A stretch of DNA of 64,000 nt from assembly GCF_000512915.1 (NCBI RefSeq), contig NZ_CP007034.1, positions 3,012,857-3,076,856 of the forward strand. The letters are read 5' to 3'. Shown piece after piece: positions 56,734 to 64,000 of this stretch. The notes under the pieces are model-generated. The model was given only the letters and a program-made list of their open reading frames with translations. It made no database searches and had not been told where the DNA came from. The stretch's first letter is position 1. Each line of letters opens with the position of its first letter. The stretch is from Barnesiella viscericola DSM 18177. Its GTDB lineage: Bacteria > Bacteroidota > Bacteroidia > Bacteroidales > Barnesiellaceae. Made by a program: the position numbers and the translations under genes.

Positions 56734-58833
56734 TCAGGGGGCCGGCGAGTATATCCAGGCTCCTTGCGAGCGCACGTCGTGGCAGGGAATGCCCTGCTCG
56801 AAACACTCCTTTATCAGTCGTCGGGCCCGGCTCGGGTGAACGTTGGCCCCGATGATAAAGTGGCGCACATCGAAGAGTCGCATCACGTCGGCGATACGTC
56901 CCGTGAATCGACGGTCGACAACAGCATGGTCTATTGCCAGCCGCCTGTCGGTCGATACCCTCTGCCACTCCTGCCCGTCGAGCAGGAGCAACCGTGTGGC
57001 GTAGAACCGGGCGAACGGGTAGGCGATGAAGAGCGACTCCTTCTCGACCGGTGTCGAGCCCGGTTGGAGCAGGGCGTAGTCCCGGTGTCCCGCCTGTTGG
57101 CGGTGTGCTTCGCCCACCGGCGGTTGTTGCGGCGGTAGTGTGTCGGGCAGGAGCAGGTAGCACCCCTCGCGGTCGCTCAGTTCGACGACGGTAGTCTGCC
57201 GGTCGTCATACACCACCGCTTCGGGGCGAGGGGGACGATAGGTCGACAGGTCGGTCGCCAGAAAGACGATGCCGAAAGTCAGGGTAAGCCACAACACCTT
57301 TTTGGAGCGGTTCTTGATGGCGATGTAGCCAAGAATGGCCGTACCGAAGTAGAGGAACAGGTAGCGTGGGGCAAGCCATATCCCCTCGATGTGGCTCCCC
57401 GGCAGTCGGGCTATGCCGAGGCTCAGCCACTCGACAAAGCGCAACATCAGGTCGGTCGAGGCCGCTATCCACCCATAGGGCAGGTGCAGCGTGGCGAGTA
57501 GTAGCAGGAGCAGACCCGATCCGAAGATGACAGGCAGGAGGGGCAGTACCACGAGGTTGCCGACCAGAAAGAGCAGGGGAAGAGTGTGAAAGTAATAGAC
57601 GGCGATGGGCAGGGCCCCTATCTGGGCGGCTATCGACACGGCCACACAGGAGCTGACCCAGCGAATGATTCGGTAGGGGGAGTTCTGCCCGAAATGGAGC
57701 CGCCGATAGAAGAGCAGAATGGCGGCGACGGCTGAGAAGCTCATCTGAAATCCCACGTCGAAAAGGAGATCGGTATCGTAGAGCAACAGGAAGAAGGCCG
57801 CGGCAAACAGGGCGTTGAGCGAACTGTTGCGCCGTCCCAGGAAGTCGGCCGTGAGCAGAAACGAAGCCATGATGCAGGCTCGGGCTGTCGAGGGGGATAG
57901 CCCGGTGAGACAGCCGTAGCCCCACAGCACGAAGAGGGTGAGCAGCGGTCGCAACTTGCGCCCCGCCTCGGACCAGGCCAGAGGGTAGAGCAGCAGGTAG
58001 ACCAGCGAGGCCATTACTCCCATGTGGAGACCGCTCACGGCAAGGATATGCGAGAGTCCGGCTGCCGAGAAGCTCTGTTGCAGCTCGGAAGGGACGTCTT
58101 GCCGGTCGCCCAGCAGAAGGGCCTTCAAGAGTGCGGCACTGGTAGGTGACAGGCGGCAGGTGTCGATGGTGTAGGCCAACTGGCTTTGCCGGGAGGTGGC
58201 CCACTCCCAAAATACCGACCGGGGAGTGTGGTCGAGTCGTCGCCATTGCGAGTCGGTGAGGTATTGGCTGCGGGCGATTCCCTGGTGACGCATGTAGGCG
58301 GCGAAATCGAAATCGCCCGGGTTGCTGCTCGCCTCGATGGCCCGTGGTTGAAATGCAAAGGCCACCCGGTCGCCGTAGGTGAGTCGCCGGGCATACAGGC
58401 TTTTCTCGAAATAGAGAGCCACTCGCTTGCGATATGCCACGGTGCGACCGCTGGTATCGGCCAGAGCCGTGAGGGTGGCCGGGCAATAGTAGGCATTCGG
58501 TTTCTCGGTGGCCTTTTGGTCAATGTGGGCGATGGCCACGGGATAGAATCTCTGGGGAAGCGGCTGGGGTCGATGGCCCAGAGTGTGCAGGAAAGCCCCC
58601 AGCGAAAGGACAAGGAGGAAGAGCCCCCACCCGAAGAGGGGACGCTTGCGGTATTGCGTTTCGATATTGCCGCGTTGGGCAAAGAGTACCCACAAGACCA
58701 CTCCGCCCAGGGTGGGTAACAGGTACAACCCTGTTGGCAGATGCAGCGCCTCTTGCCCGACGATGCCCGCCAGCAGCGGGACGAGCAGGCGTATGAAGGG
58801 AGTGCGGGCGGCCGACAGGGAGCTATGGGTCAT
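56734..58833 (-). CDS. comEC: ComEC/Rec2-family DNA uptake membrane protein
   Basis: This 699-residue protein has an N-terminal DUF4131-type region (two or three helices plus an OB-like domain, about 1-230), then the competence domain with LSHILAVSGLHMGVMASLVY and about eight more membrane helices to residue 520. The C-terminus (about 525-699) is a divergent domain, without the HxHxDH metallo-beta-lactamase motif of B. subtilis ComEC. That shortened form is common in Bacteroidota. ComEC carries single-stranded DNA across the inner membrane during transformation. It is the last gene of the gldB-aroE-lysR-comEC run. Confidence 0.9.
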   Translation of the reverse strand: MTHSSLSAARTPFIRLLVPLLAGIVGQEALHLPTGLYLLPTLGGVVLWVLFAQRGNIETQYRKRPLFGWGLFLLVLSLGAFLHTLGHRPQPLPQRFYPVAIAHIDQKATEKPNAYYCPATLTALADTSGRTVAYRKRVALYFEKSLYARRLTYGDRVAFAFQPRAIEASSNPGDFDFAAYMRHQGIARSQYLTDSQWRRLDHTPRSVFWEWATSRQSQLAYTIDTCRLSPTSAALLKALLLGDRQDVPSELQQSFSAAGLSHILAVSGLHMGVMASLVYLLLYPLAWSEAGRKLRPLLTLFVLWGYGCLTGLSPSTARACIMASFLLTADFLGRRNSSLNALFAAAFFLLLYDTDLLFDVGFQMSFSAVAAILLFYRRLHFGQNSPYRIIRWVSSCVAVSIAAQIGALPIAVYYFHTLPLLFLVGNLVVLPLLPVIFGSGLLLLLLATLHLPYGWIAASTDLMLRFVEWLSLGIARLPGSHIEGIWLAPRYLFLYFGTAILGYIAIKNRSKKVLWLTLTFGIVFLATDLSTYRPPRPEAVVYDDRQTTVVELSDREGCYLLLPDTLPPQQPPVGEAHRQQAGHRDYALLQPGSTPVEKESLFIAYPFARFYATRLLLLDGQEWQRVSTDRRLAIDHAVVDRRFTGRIADVMRLFDVRHFIIGANVHPSRARRLIKECFEQGIPCHDVRSQGAWIYSPAP

Positions 58834-58886
58834 GAGGTCGTGTGTTTCGAGGTATTAGATAAAAAAACGGGGAGGGGAGCTGGCGG

Positions 58887-59774
58887 TCAGAATTTACGGG
58901 TCATGTAGCGCATGAAATCCGATTCGATTCCGCCCGTCTGGCCGGCATTCTGTACGAAGCAGAATTCCCGTTCGCAGGAAAAGTCGGCTATGTCGATTAC
59001 CTTCAACCGCCCCTCGGCCAGGTCGGTGGTGACGGCCTGAATCGAGACCACCCCCACGCTGTCGGTGTGGTAGAGGAAACGTTTGATGCCTTCGGTCGTA
59101 CCCATTTGCATGGCGATGTTGAACTGCGACAGCTTCAATTGGTGCTGGGCCAACGTCTTTTCAAAGACTTCGAGGCTGCCCGAACCGCTCTCCCGGATAA
59201 CCAGCGGCAGTTGCCGCAATTCGTCGAGTGAGATTTCGTCGCGTCGGGCCAACCGGCTGCGGGTGCTGGCGATGCACACCAGTTCGTCGCGCATGAAGGG
59301 GGTGTAGTGCAGATGCGGTTGCCGGCTCACCCCCTCGATGAGCCCCAGATCGATACGGTGCTCCTCGATGGCCCGTTCGATGTCGCGGGTGTTCCCGTTG
59401 ATGAGCGACAGTTTTATCTGCTTGAACTTCTGGCTGAATGTGGCCAGGTAGGTGGGCAGCACATACTGGGCAATGGTGGTGCTGGCGCCCAGGCGCAACT
59501 CGCCCACGTGACGTTGGGTGAGCAGGTTCATTTCGAAATCGAGTTGCTTGTAGTGAGCCAGAATCTTTTCGGCATGGCTCAGCAGCAGCTCCCCCTCGGG
59601 GGTGAGGGCAATGTGGGTACCCATGCGCTCAAACAGACGGGTACTGTATTCGGCTTCGAGCTCCTGTATGTGTTTACTGATGGCCGGCTGGCTCACATAC
59701 AGCTCTTTCGAGGCTTTGGTGAAACTGAGGTTGCGGGCTACGCTGCAAAAAACTTTGAGTCGGAAATCTATCAT
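58887..59774 (-). CDS. LysR-family transcriptional regulator
   Basis: This 295-residue protein has the LysR winged-helix N-terminus (FRLKVFCSVARNLSFTKAS, then LYVSQPAISKHIQELE, about residues 4-40). A type 2 periplasmic-binding-like effector domain (about 90-290) follows, with LRLGASTTIAQYVLP at its start. Length is standard. The subfamily is close to CysL/CbbR-like regulators, but the effector cannot be told from sequence. It is unusual in lying inside a same-strand run between aroE (34 bp) and comEC (53 bp) rather than divergent to a target. Confidence 0.92.
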   Translation of the reverse strand: MIDFRLKVFCSVARNLSFTKASKELYVSQPAISKHIQELEAEYSTRLFERMGTHIALTPEGELLLSHAEKILAHYKQLDFEMNLLTQRHVGELRLGASTTIAQYVLPTYLATFSQKFKQIKLSLINGNTRDIERAIEEHRIDLGLIEGVSRQPHLHYTPFMRDELVCIASTRSRLARRDEISLDELRQLPLVIRESGSGSLEVFEKTLAQHQLKLSQFNIAMQMGTTEGIKRFLYHTDSVGVVSIQAVTTDLAEGRLKVIDIADFSCEREFCFVQNAGQTGGIESDFMRYMTRKF

Positions 59775-59808
59775 ACTGTCGCGTGGTGCTTGTGGTGTGG
59801 TACTTGTC

Positions 59809-60555
59809 TTATCGGTTCCAGATGTCCCAGGCCGCCAAGGCTTGCCGGTGCAGCATCTCGGTGCCGTTTTTGGTGAGGCTGCCCTGTTGGGCCGCCTGGG
59901 CGAGAAAGCGGGTCACCTCGGGGTTGTAGATGAGGTCGTAGCAGAGATGGCCGGGGGTTAAATCTGTATAGGGAATGTGGGGGCACTGGTCGGTGTGCGG
60001 GTACATGCCCAGCGGCGTGGCGTTGACAATGACGCGGTGGCTGGCCATCACCTCGGGCGAGAGGTCGTCGTAGGTGATGATGCCGTCGCGACGTTGCCGT
60101 GAGACGAATGTCGGCTCGATGTGCAGCGTCTTCAACCCGGCGTAGACCGCCTTCGAGGCCCCTCCCGTTCCCAGAATTAGGGCCCGTTGCATGCGGCTGT
60201 CAAGCAGCGGGGCTATCGATTGGGTAAAGCCGATGATGTCGCTGTTGTACCCGGTGAGCCAGATGCCGCCTTGTGGACGTCGCTCGATCTTGATGACGTT
60301 GACCGCCCCGATTTCGCGGGCCTGCGGGTCGAGGTCGTCGAGCAGGGCCATCACCTCGGTCTTGTAGGGAATCGTCACGTTCAGTCCGCACAGCTCCGGG
60401 CGGTCGGCAATAAGTTGGCGCAACCCTCGAAGGTCGGCCATTTCAAAATTTTCATAGTCGGCGTCTATCCCCTCGCGGGCGAATTTCTCCTGGAAAAACG
60501 AGCGGGAAAAGGAGTGTCCCAAAGGGTAGCCCACCAGTCCGTATATTCTTTTCAT
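59809..60555 (-). CDS. aroE: Shikimate dehydrogenase
   Basis: This 248-residue enzyme starts at the ATG at 60555; the frame upstream overlaps gldB and is unrelated. The substrate-binding GYPLGHSFSRSFF lies at 9-21. Lys65 in NVTIPYKTEV and Asp106 in GYNSDIIGF are the expected catalytic pair, and ILGTGGASKAV is the NADP-binding loop. It reduces 3-dehydroshikimate to shikimate in aromatic amino acid synthesis. It lies 19 bp after gldB on the same strand. The protein is slightly shorter than the E. coli enzyme, as is common in this group. Confidence 0.94.
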   Translation of the reverse strand: MKRIYGLVGYPLGHSFSRSFFQEKFAREGIDADYENFEMADLRGLRQLIADRPELCGLNVTIPYKTEVMALLDDLDPQAREIGAVNVIKIERRPQGGIWLTGYNSDIIGFTQSIAPLLDSRMQRALILGTGGASKAVYAGLKTLHIEPTFVSRQRRDGIITYDDLSPEVMASHRVIVNATPLGMYPHTDQCPHIPYTDLTPGHLCYDLIYNPEVTRFLAQAAQQGSLTKNGTEMLHRQALAAWDIWNR

Positions 60556-60574
60556 TTTGTTTTCGAAAAAAAGG

Positions 60575-61588
60575 TTATCCGTTGTATTTCGACTCGGCCA
60601 GTATTTCGCCGGCATCGTCGGTCGTGCCCAGCATCTCGGCGGCACTCTTCTTCTTGTCCCGGGCATATCGCGAGACAATCTGATAGCCAATCCATCGGCC
60701 CAGCCGTCCCGGTGATTCGGCATGCAGTACGGCGACGAAGGTGGCCGGTTCCACATATTTGTTGATGAGCATCGACTCGGTGTTGAAGAGGTGCTTGCGT
60801 GCAACCACCTGATGCCATATCTCGGCCTCGTTGTCGCGGCACCATTGCGCCTGGCTGTCTGTGTAGCCCAACAGTCGGTAGATATCAACGTCGGGGAAGA
60901 GCGAGGTGAGGGCATACAGGATTTTCCCCTCGTACACCATGCGGTCGAGCAGGGCATTCCGTTTCGACTGGTAGGGGTAGGCGGTGCGCAGCCACACCTC
61001 GACGGCGTCGAAGGCGATGCGGTTGCTCTCGTGCAGCCCTCGTTCATAATCGTAATAACGCTGGGCATACAGCGGGTAATCGGCCCCCAGATAACAGTCG
61101 AGCGAGATGGAGAGCAGCGAGTCGATGGTGACAATCGACTGGTTCAACCCCGATACGTGGGTGAGGATGCGGGGCAGGGTGCTCTGCGGAAATTGTTCGT
61201 GGTATCGGGCAAAGGCCTGTTGCAAGTCGGTCGTCCAGACCGAGTCGCCGGCAAAACGGCTCTCGGTGTCGGTATAGAGCTGTGCGATAGCTTCGTGGGT
61301 GAGAAACAGATTCAATCCCTCCCGGAAATCCGGGGCATCGCCCAACCCCAGAATCTGCCGGCAGTAGATGGGGAAGAAAGGAGCGTATCGTTCTCTGAAT
61401 CGGGCGGACGCTGCGGTATCGCCCTCTTGCACATAAGTCGGGAGTTCCCGGTCGAATCGCTCGATAGTCACAGGTGTGTCAAGGGGAAGACTCTCTTTCT
61501 CCGACGCCTTGCCGTTGCAGGCAATGAATGCGGCAACCAGCAGGCAGATGGCTCCGGCATAGCCGCTGAATTTTTTGGAGGGTATCAT
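60575..61588 (-). CDS. gldB: GldB-family gliding/T9SS-associated lipoprotein
   Basis: This 337-residue lipoprotein has its lipobox ending at Cys24 (FIAC). The body matches the GldB family: ERFDRELPTY near residue 43, FFPIYCRQILGLGD, DSLLSISLDCYLGADYPLY and the terminal PGRLGRWIGYQIVSRYA block. GldB is needed for gliding in Flavobacterium, but homologues occur in non-gliding Bacteroidales, where the role is unclear. Its metalloprotease-like shape has been noted in annotations. Two genes in this window carry likely T9SS signals, which makes a secretion-linked role worth considering. It leads the run with aroE, lysR and comEC. Confidence 0.85.
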   Translation of the reverse strand: MIPSKKFSGYAGAICLLVAAFIACNGKASEKESLPLDTPVTIERFDRELPTYVQEGDTAASARFRERYAPFFPIYCRQILGLGDAPDFREGLNLFLTHEAIAQLYTDTESRFAGDSVWTTDLQQAFARYHEQFPQSTLPRILTHVSGLNQSIVTIDSLLSISLDCYLGADYPLYAQRYYDYERGLHESNRIAFDAVEVWLRTAYPYQSKRNALLDRMVYEGKILYALTSLFPDVDIYRLLGYTDSQAQWCRDNEAEIWHQVVARKHLFNTESMLINKYVEPATFVAVLHAESPGRLGRWIGYQIVSRYARDKKKSAAEMLGTTDDAGEILAESKYNG

Positions 61589-61614
61589 ATATAGGTTCGT
61601 TTAGCTCGTTTCTG

Positions 61615-61622
61615 CAAAAATA
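61615..61622 (-). promoter_or_regulatory. Candidate -7 element for the gldB run
   Basis: The minus strand reads TATTTTTG, matching TAnnTTTG, 26 bp before the gldB start. No good -33 is visible. Confidence 0.45.
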
Positions 61623-61724
61623 CTTTTTTCTTTCGAGAAACCCATCAGGAAGAATCCTGTTTTGTAAGGGGTATGTAAGGTAATAAATCTGAGGGAAATT
61701 GAATGTTTTTTCACGCTTTATTTA

Positions 61725-61732
61725 TACCTTTG
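61725..61732 (+). promoter_or_regulatory. Candidate -7 element for the amidase gene
   Basis: TACCTTTG matches TAnnTTTG. The leader to the amidase ATG at 61869 would be about 130 nt, and a short in-frame extension (from 61734) within it is unlikely to be translated. Confidence 0.5.
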
Positions 61733-61868
61733 CATGGATAAATGTGAAAAACAGGTGTCGACTTGGCAGAGTCTCCCGAACCGTATGCGAGTCTCCCGGT
61801 TACACTCTGGAAATGATAAATGGAATTTCGAGTTTCTCGAAATTTTTTTAATGACTGATGATAAATTT

Positions 61869-63035
61869 ATGAAACATACCTATCGCTTTACGCGGCTGCT
61901 ATCGCTCGTTTTCGCGCTCTTCCTCGGACTGTCGGTTGCCTCGGCCAAGGATTTTGTGCTGGTAATCGATGCCGGTCACGGCGGTCGCGACGCCGGAGCT
62001 CTCGGCAATCGGGCCAAGGAGAAGGATATTAACCTGGGGGTGGCCTTGAAACTGGGGCGCATGGTGGCCAACAACGTGCCGGGGGTGAAGGTGGTCTACA
62101 CCCGCGACAAAGATGTCTATCTGACGTTGCAGGAGCGGGCCAACAAGGCCAATCGGGTAGAGGGCGACCTGTTTATCTCGATTCATACCAACTCGATCGA
62201 CAAGAAGTCGCCCAACCGCAAGACCGTAGCCGGTGCCTCTACCTGGACGCTGGGATTGCACCGTAGCAAGGAGAACCTCGAAGTGGCCAAGCGCGAGAAC
62301 TCGGTAATCTATCTCGAAAGCGATTTCTCGACCCGGTACGAGGGATTCGACCCCAACTCGACCGAATCGTACATCATCTTCGAGTTCATGCAGTACAAGC
62401 ACATGGAGCAGAGTATCAACTTCGCTTCGGACATACAGCACGAGTTTGTATCGGTGGCCAATCGGGTAGACCGGGGGGTGCGTCAGGCCGGATTCTGGGT
62501 GCTGGCCAAGACCAGCATGCCCGCCGTATTGGTCGAACTCGATTTCATCTGCAACCCCACGCAAGAACGATTTCTCACCTCGGAGAGCGGGCAGACCAAG
62601 ATGGCCCAGGCCATCTACAACGCCTTCGTCAAATACAAGTCGGACTATGACCGCAAGCAGAATGCCGGGAAGAGTGTGGCTCCGGCCACATCGGCCCCGG
62701 CCGCAGCCTCAGTGCCGGCTCCGACTTCGACAGCAAAAGCCGATAGCAAGCCGGTTCCCCGCACCACATCGGCCCCGGTGGCTGAACAAGACGACGAGTC
62801 GGGTGTTACCTATTACAAGGTGCAGTTCATGGCGTTGCCCCGTAAATTGTCGGCCAACTCCAAGGAGTTCAAAGGGCTTTCGCCCGTCGAGTGTTACAAG
62901 GACGGCGGCATGTACAAGTACACCTACGGAAAGTCGACCGACCGAAATGAGATACAAAAACAATATAAAAAGGTGAAAGCGTTGTTTCGCGATGCCTTTA
63001 TCATACAATTCCGCGACGGAAAACGGGTAAAGTGA
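61869..63035 (+). CDS. N-acetylmuramoyl-L-alanine amidase with SPOR-like tail
   Basis: This 388-residue protein starts at the ATG at 61869, giving a clear signal peptide (cleaved near Ala26). The Amidase_3 domain (about 28-255) has the zinc ligands His37 (DAGHGGRDAGA), Glu51 and His106 (SIHTNS), and catalytic Glu223 (VLVELDF). A Pro/Ala/Ser-rich linker (about 270-305) leads to a C-terminal SPOR-like domain (VTYYKVQFMALPRKL to the end). Such amidases cut the stem peptide from muramic acid to split daughter cells; the SPOR domain would target it to septal peptidoglycan. The MCE gene follows after 34 bp. Confidence 0.92.
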   Translation: MKHTYRFTRLLSLVFALFLGLSVASAKDFVLVIDAGHGGRDAGALGNRAKEKDINLGVALKLGRMVANNVPGVKVVYTRDKDVYLTLQERANKANRVEGDLFISIHTNSIDKKSPNRKTVAGASTWTLGLHRSKENLEVAKRENSVIYLESDFSTRYEGFDPNSTESYIIFEFMQYKHMEQSINFASDIQHEFVSVANRVDRGVRQAGFWVLAKTSMPAVLVELDFICNPTQERFLTSESGQTKMAQAIYNAFVKYKSDYDRKQNAGKSVAPATSAPAAASVPAPTSTAKADSKPVPRTTSAPVAEQDDESGVTYYKVQFMALPRKLSANSKEFKGLSPVECYKDGGMYKYTYGKSTDRNEIQKQYKKVKALFRDAFIIQFRDGKRVK

Positions 63036-63069
63036 GAAACCCGATAGTCTCCCAATTAAAAAGAAGAAT

Positions 63070-63954
63070 ATGAAAAAGTGGTTTGGAAAAGAAGTTAAGA
63101 TAGCCTTGTCGGTTCTTGTCAGTATCCTGATTCTCTATATCGGCATCAACTATTTGAAAGGTATCAACGTGATGAAGCCCTCCAATTACTATTATGTGCA
63201 GTTTCCCAGTGTAGGTGGGTTGGCCCAGTCGGCACCGGTGACAATCGACGGTTATAAGGTGGGGCTTGTGCAGGAAATCCAGTATGACTACGATACGAAT
63301 CGGACAATAACGGTGCTGTTGAATCTCGATAAGAAATTGAAAATACCCGTCGACAGCCGCGTCTATCTCGAAACCGACATGCTGGGAACCTCGTCGGTAG
63401 TCATCGACCTGAATCCTCACGTGAGCGAGTATTACGAACATGGAGCCTTGTTGCAGGGCGAAGTGAAATCGGGTTTGATGCAGAGCCTGCAAACCGAATT
63501 GCTCCCCGAGGTGGTAGACCTGTTGCCCAAACTCGACAGCATTCTCACGGGGCTGCAAACGCTGGTCAACGACCCGGCTCTGGCTTCGTCGGTAAAACGC
63601 ATTGACCGCATCACGGCCAATTTGGAACATACCTCGGTACAACTCTCGGGACTGATGCAGAATGATGTGCCGGTGATTCTCGACAATGTGCAGGGCATTA
63701 CGGCTCAAATCAACCAGTTCTCCGACTCGCTCAATGCCTTGCCCTTGCAATCGACCATGGCGTCGGTGCAAGCCACCTCGGCCAATTTGCAGCAGATTAC
63801 CTCACGGCTTACCTCGCCCGATAACAGCCTGGGGCTGCTGTTGAACGACCGTGGGCTCTACGACCGGGCCAACGGGGTGTTGGGCAGTGTCGATTCGCTT
63901 ATGATCGATTTGCGGCTCAATCCCAAGCGGTATGTTCACTTCTCGTTATTCTGA
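63070..63954 (+). CDS. MCE-family lipid transport protein (MlaD-like)
   Basis: This 294-residue protein has a short cytoplasmic N-terminus, one membrane helix (KIALSVLVSILILYIGINYL, about 10-29) and an MCE domain (about 38-115) with VQFPSVGGLAQSAPVTIDGY and KVGLVQEIQ. A long helical tail (about 140-294) follows, as in MlaD/PqiB-like proteins that bridge the periplasm. MCE proteins form rings that pass phospholipids between membranes with an ABC transporter, which is not in this window. It follows the amidase by 34 bp, a pairing I have seen as common in Bacteroidota. Confidence 0.9.
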   Translation: MKKWFGKEVKIALSVLVSILILYIGINYLKGINVMKPSNYYYVQFPSVGGLAQSAPVTIDGYKVGLVQEIQYDYDTNRTITVLLNLDKKLKIPVDSRVYLETDMLGTSSVVIDLNPHVSEYYEHGALLQGEVKSGLMQSLQTELLPEVVDLLPKLDSILTGLQTLVNDPALASSVKRIDRITANLEHTSVQLSGLMQNDVPVILDNVQGITAQINQFSDSLNALPLQSTMASVQATSANLQQITSRLTSPDNSLGLLLNDRGLYDRANGVLGSVDSLMIDLRLNPKRYVHFSLF

Positions 63955-64000
63955 TAAAGGTAATGAATTTTCCTTATTTAGAATTATTATAAATAAGGTA

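Noticed and set aside
60556..61134. N-terminal extension of the aroE frame
   Set aside because: It overlaps gldB in another frame and lacks similarity to AroE; the ATG at 60555 matches the family start.
63972..63998. AT-rich inverted repeat (9-bp stem) after the MCE gene
   Set aside because: CCTTATTTA pairs with TAAATAAGG, but the stem is weak, has no T-tract and lies at the window edge, so terminator or other roles cannot be told apart.

Overview
The window looks like a chromosomal segment of an intestinal Bacteroidales bacterium with fairly high GC. A Barnesiella-like relative is my best guess, inferred from style rather than from a search. The supporting signs are a SusC/SusD polysaccharide utilisation locus, Bacteroidota-type promoters with TAnnTTTG -7 elements, type IX secretion (T9SS) C-terminal signals, a GldB homologue, Bacteroidota-type RpoZ, NusB and DUF5606 proteins, and ComEC without its beta-lactamase-like domain. 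No rRNA, tRNA, CRISPR array, insertion sequence or prophage is visible.

Layout. (1) Positions 1-6743, plus strand: envelope biogenesis genes (three SurA-like foldase genes, the first only as its tail, and an OstA-like LPS transport protein), then mutL and yaaA. (2) 6848-9916, minus strand: malic enzyme with a phosphotransacetylase-like domain, and a flavodoxin/ferredoxin fusion. (3) 10206-26679: a locus predicted to use dextran or another alpha-glucan. A divergent membrane-spanning DUF6377 regulator faces a run of SusF-like protein, SusC, SusD, SusE-like protein, GH66 dextranase, GH31 alpha-glucosidase and GH97 (SusB-like) alpha-glucosidase. (4) 27312-40963: two tripartite RND efflux systems. 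The first ends with a divergent LpxA-family acyltransferase. The second starts with a TetR regulator and ends with a small PG0541-family protein. (5) 41135-43546: a WG-repeat lipoprotein and a PHP phosphoesterase. (6) 43543-51288, minus strand: one compact run pspC-uvrB-ygiQ-S9 peptidase-fetA-fetB. (7) 51663-56584, plus strand: bamD, rpoZ, nusB, yajC, ybbR-like, coaE and a DUF5606 gene. (8) 56734-61588, minus strand: gldB, aroE, a LysR regulator and comEC. (9) 61869-63954, plus strand: N-acetylmuramoyl-L-alanine amidase and an MCE-family protein.

How the genes work together. In the glucan locus the surface lipoproteins SusD, SusE-like and GH66 would bind and cut the polymer. SusC would import the oligosaccharides, and GH31 and GH97 would release glucose. 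The GH31 enzyme and the SusF-like protein carry C-terminal tails resembling T9SS sorting domains, so the locus appears to combine Sus-type uptake with type IX export. Most other genes are ordinary housekeeping. I do not see an undescribed defence or mobile system. The best leads are the T9SS/Sus hybrid locus, the LpxA paralogue lacking conserved histidines, the PG0541 protein, and a few hairpins that may control expression.
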